Source of the DNA: COE1 sp910588595
GTDB lineage: Bacteria; Bacillota; Clostridia; Lachnospirales; Lachnospiraceae
DNA: 64,000 bases
Reading direction: 5' to 3'
Assembly (NCBI GenBank): GCA_948957135.1
Contig: CARDBT010000019.1
Span: forward strand, 1 to 64,000
Shown: positions 61,573 to 64,000 of the stretch, piece by piece
How positions within the stretch are numbered: the first letter of the stretch is position 1
Layout of the letters: the number at the start of each line of letters is the position of its first letter
The notes under the pieces: model-generated
Databases searched by the model: none
What the model saw: only the letters and a program-made list of their open reading frames with translations
Told to the model about the DNA's origin: nothing
Position numbers and translations under genes: made by a program

Positions 61573-62304
61573 CTACATCCCTTCACCGATGCAGAGCGCT
61601 ATGAAATAAACTGCCTTCACGCCATGGCGTTTCAACTCCATAGCAACAGCGTCGAGCGTGCTTCCCGTCGTATAAATATCATCGACAAGAATAACTTTAT
61701 TTAATTTTACAACATTTGTGCTAATATTGAAAGCCTTTTTCAAATTATTTTGTCTTTCCTGTATGGTAAGTTCTTTTTGCGGGACAGTTTTTTTGATCCT
61801 CCGCACCAACTTCTCATACATTTTGATCCCTGTAAGCCTCGACAATTCCGCAGCGATCAGTTCTGCCTGATTATAGCCGCGGCTCCTTTTCCGCGATGCA
61901 TGGACCGGAATCGGGATGATCGCCTCCGCACCCATCATCTGGATCTCATCCGAAAGCTTCTCATAGATATCGCCTGCGTAAAATTTCGCATACTCGGATC
62001 TTTTTCCATATTTGAACCGGTAAATGCTCTTTTTCATACTCTGGTAGTCATAAAGGGCATAACCGTAGTCATACGCATGTCTGCGCTGCATGCAATCATG
62101 ACAGAACTGCACTGCCTCCCCCGCAAGCTGTTTCCCGCACCGCCTGCACCTCGGTTCCCGGATATATTGTGGTTTGGATCTGCACGAACTGCAGATCAGT
62201 CCTTCTCCCATCACAACGATCTCATCACACACAGGACACCGCCGCGGAAAAGCCATGTTGACCACTATATCCCTTATCCTAACTTCTGATCTGCAATCTC
62301 GCAT
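61573..62304 (-). CDS. comFC: ComF family protein (phosphoribosyltransferase-like)
   Basis: A protein of up to 243 residues. Two N-terminal Cys pairs (CPVC, CSSC, then CRRC, CHDC) form a zinc-binding region, IPIPVHASRKRSRGYNQAELIA is the ComFC signature and VILVDDIYTTGSTLD near 215 is the PRPP loop. ComFC assists DNA uptake. The start is uncertain: GTG at 62265 behind AAGGG is a fair alternative to the longer reading at 62304, which overlaps recD2 by 31 bases. Confidence 0.88.
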   Translation of the reverse strand: MRDCRSEVRIRDIVVNMAFPRRCPVCDEIVVMGEGLICSSCRSKPQYIREPRCRRCGKQLAGEAVQFCHDCMQRRHAYDYGYALYDYQSMKKSIYRFKYGKRSEYAKFYAGDIYEKLSDEIQMMGAEAIIPIPVHASRKRSRGYNQAELIAAELSRLTGIKMYEKLVRRIKKTVPQKELTIQERQNNLKKAFNISTNVVKLNKVILVDDIYTTGSTLDAVAMELKRHGVKAVYFIALCIGEGM

Positions 62305-64000
62305 ATTCTTTCCTTCAATCCAGTGTAGCGTCTCTGTTCGTTTTCATTTGCGATCATCTGGCCCACTGTTTCCCTGCTTCCCAGTATCGTCACACATTTC
62401 TTCGCGCGTGTCACTCCCGTGTAGAGCAGATTTCTGTTAAACAGCATCCTCGGTCCTGTGAGCAGCGGCATGATCACCGCGGGGTACTCACTGCCCTGTG
62501 ACTTGTGTATGGTCAGCGCATAGGCAAGCTCGATCTCATCAAGTCCTGTAATGGGATAAGTCACTCTTCTAAGGTCATCATACTCCACGACAACCGTCTT
62601 CGCCGTCTCATTGATCTCTTTGATGATACCGACATCTCCGTTAAACACCCCCTGCCCACTGTCCACAGCGATGCCGTATTTGCTGACGATCTCCCATTCC
62701 AGCTGATAATTGTTCTTGATCTGCATTACCTTGTCACCTAAGCGGAACACTCCGTCACCGTGCGCCAGTTCTATTTTTTCGGCCGACGGCGGATTGAGGT
62801 ACTGCTGCAGGATATTATTGAGCATCTCCACGCCAAGCGGTCCCTTGCGCATAGGTGTGAGTACCTGAATATCATAGGTCCCTGAGTTGACATACCTCGG
62901 AAGCTTTTCTGTGATCAGCAGTATCATATGCTTATAGATCACATTGACATTATCCCGCTCCAGAAAGAAGAAATCCCTGCTCTTGTTATCCAGCTTGATC
63001 GGCTTTCCTTCATTAATATAGTGTGCATTGACTACAATATCGCTCTCGCCTGCCTGCCGAAATATCTTGGACAGTACGACAGTGGCTATGCATCCGCTCT
63101 CCATCAGATCCTTTAATACCTGCCCCGGTCCTACAGACGGGAGCTGGTTTCTGTCGCCAACCATGACAAGCCTCGTCCCGGGCGCAATTGCCTTGAGCAG
63201 CGCCTGAAACAGATGGATATCCACCATTGACATCTCATCAATGATTATGACATCTGCCTCCAGCGGATTGAGTTCATTCTTCTCAAAATGCACTGCCGAA
63301 GATGGTCTGTCATCCGACATATCACCGTTTAGCTCCAGGAGCCGGTGAATGGTTTTCGCCTCAAATCCGGTAGCCTCCGTCATGCGCTTTGCCGCCCTTC
63401 CCGTTGGCGCAGCCAAAAAGATATCCATTCCCTCCTGCTCAAAATAGCGGATGATCATATTGATCGTTGTCGTCTTTCCTGTACCCGGACCTCCAGAAAG
63501 GATAAAAATGCCATTCTGCACTGCCTCTATGACTGCTTTTCGCTGAAGCGCATCCAGTTCCATATGGCTGGCATCCTCCAGCTTCTTTATCTTCGTTTCC
63601 AGACGATCCAGCTCCACCCTGGTAAATCGATCCGCCCCGTCAAATGCCTGCTGGAGCTCATACAGCATTCTGGCACAGTTAAGCTCCGCATAGTAAAAAC
63701 TCATACTATAGATACATTTTATGCTCTGATCATCTTCCAGCCTCTTTTCCTTGATCACAAGTTTCTTGTCAATCACAAGGTTCATGATCTGTGGCTCGAT
63801 CTGCTCCGGCGTCAGCCCCAGCATGTCTGCAGCCTTTTCCAGCAGGAGCCGCTCCGGCAGAAATACATGTCCCTCTGCTCCCGCCTGCAGCAATGTATAC
63901 AGGATCCCGCTCCTGATCCTGTAGTCGGAATCCGTGTGGATCCCTATGCGTGACGCGATCTCATCCGCGATGCGAAAGCCAATACCAGACACATCCTCCG
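62274..64000 (-). CDS. recD2: RecD-like helicase RecD2, cut by the window edge
   Basis: The gene runs off the right edge, so only about 575 C-terminal residues are present. EDVSGIGFRIADEIA is the helix-hairpin-helix end, GGPGTGKTT is Walker A, DEMSMVD motif II, GDRNQLPSVGPG motif III, and THKSQGSEYPAVI and YTGVTRAKK motifs V-VI of superfamily 1B. RecD2 helicases unwind 5' to 3' and act in repair outside RecBCD. The reading frame stays open to base 64000; no internal start should be used. Confidence 0.92.
   Translation of the reverse strand, partial: EDVSGIGFRIADEIASRIGIHTDSDYRIRSGILYTLLQAGAEGHVFLPERLLLEKAADMLGLTPEQIEPQIMNLVIDKKLVIKEKRLEDDQSIKCIYSMSFYYAELNCARMLYELQQAFDGADRFTRVELDRLETKIKKLEDASHMELDALQRKAVIEAVQNGIFILSGGPGTGKTTTINMIIRYFEQEGMDIFLAAPTGRAAKRMTEATGFEAKTIHRLLELNGDMSDDRPSSAVHFEKNELNPLEADVIIIDEMSMVDIHLFQALLKAIAPGTRLVMVGDRNQLPSVGPGQVLKDLMESGCIATVVLSKIFRQAGESDIVVNAHYINEGKPIKLDNKSRDFFFLERDNVNVIYKHMILLITEKLPRYVNSGTYDIQVLTPMRKGPLGVEMLNNILQQYLNPPSAEKIELAHGDGVFRLGDKVMQIKNNYQLEWEIVSKYGIAVDSGQGVFNGDVGIIKEINETAKTVVVEYDDLRRVTYPITGLDEIELAYALTIHKSQGSEYPAVIMPLLTGPRMLFNRNLLYTGVTRAKKCVTILGSRETVGQMIANENEQRRYTGLKERICEIADQKLG

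Overview
The window looks like chromosomal DNA of a Gram-positive, spore-forming-type Clostridia, most likely a Lachnospiraceae-like gut anaerobe. The pointers are the recD2 - comFC - yvyF-like - cdaA - cdaR - glmM - HPr gene order, an HPr with both His15 and Ser46, a stand-alone Spo0A-type DNA-binding domain, and an Eps/Cps-style glycan toolkit. The genus is inference. All but one intact gene lie on the minus strand, so the window reads from right to left. No rRNA, tRNA, CRISPR array or intact insertion sequence was seen.

Right end (55.8-64.0 kb), housekeeping: recD2 (cut by the window edge), comFC, a YvyF-like zinc protein, two membrane proteins, the diadenylate cyclase cdaA with its YbbR regulator cdaR, glmM and an HPr protein. 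GlmM leads to UDP-GlcNAc, the root substrate of several pathways further left.

The remaining 55 kb is one large surface-glycan region made of modules. (1) 42.5-55.7 kb: rmlD, gmd-fcl for GDP-L-fucose, a solitary Spo0A_C regulator, an EpsL-like phosphoglycosyl transferase, a Wzz-like protein with an unusual C-terminal extension, an EpsG-like polymerase and about six glycosyltransferases. (2) 41.5-42.5 kb: a decayed AAA_4/AlbA-type protein and the only plus-strand gene. (3) 36.4-41.5 kb: a sialyltransferase-like protein, an orphan protein, an ABC flippase and a GT2. (4) 29.0-36.2 kb: a complete pseudaminic acid operon (pseB, C, F, I, H, G) with an added formyltransferase and a PIG-L deacetylase. 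(5) 17.2-29.0 kb: an acyltransferase/GT-C fusion, a wecE aminotransferase with its own promoter, a GNAT, a GtrB-like GT2 and large membrane glycosyltransferases. (6) 8.6-17.1 kb: a Pgl-like module (pglF, pglE, pglC, ATP-grasp, pglA-like GT, O-antigen-ligase-like protein). (7) 0.1-8.5 kb: UDP-GalNAc/GalNAcA enzymes, GT4s, a deacetylase, a formyltransferase and a methyltransferase.

The most striking observation is a run of exactly ten G (minus strand, 7061-7070) inside the start of the methyltransferase gene. A well-placed ATG and Shine-Dalgarno site open a reading frame that runs into the tract and stops just after it. One more G (or two fewer) would join it to the methyltransferase body, giving about 200 residues. 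This is the architecture of a phase-variable contingency gene, seen here OFF, or else a sequencing slip. A second strong point is the Pgl module: it has dehydratase, aminotransferase and phosphoglycosyl transferase, but an ATP-grasp ligase stands where the PglD acetyltransferase would be, suggesting an amino acid- or hydroxyacid-amidated sugar. Together the genes could build at least two lipid-linked glycans (two initiating transferases) decorated with pseudaminic acid, uronic acid, fucose and formyl or methyl groups.
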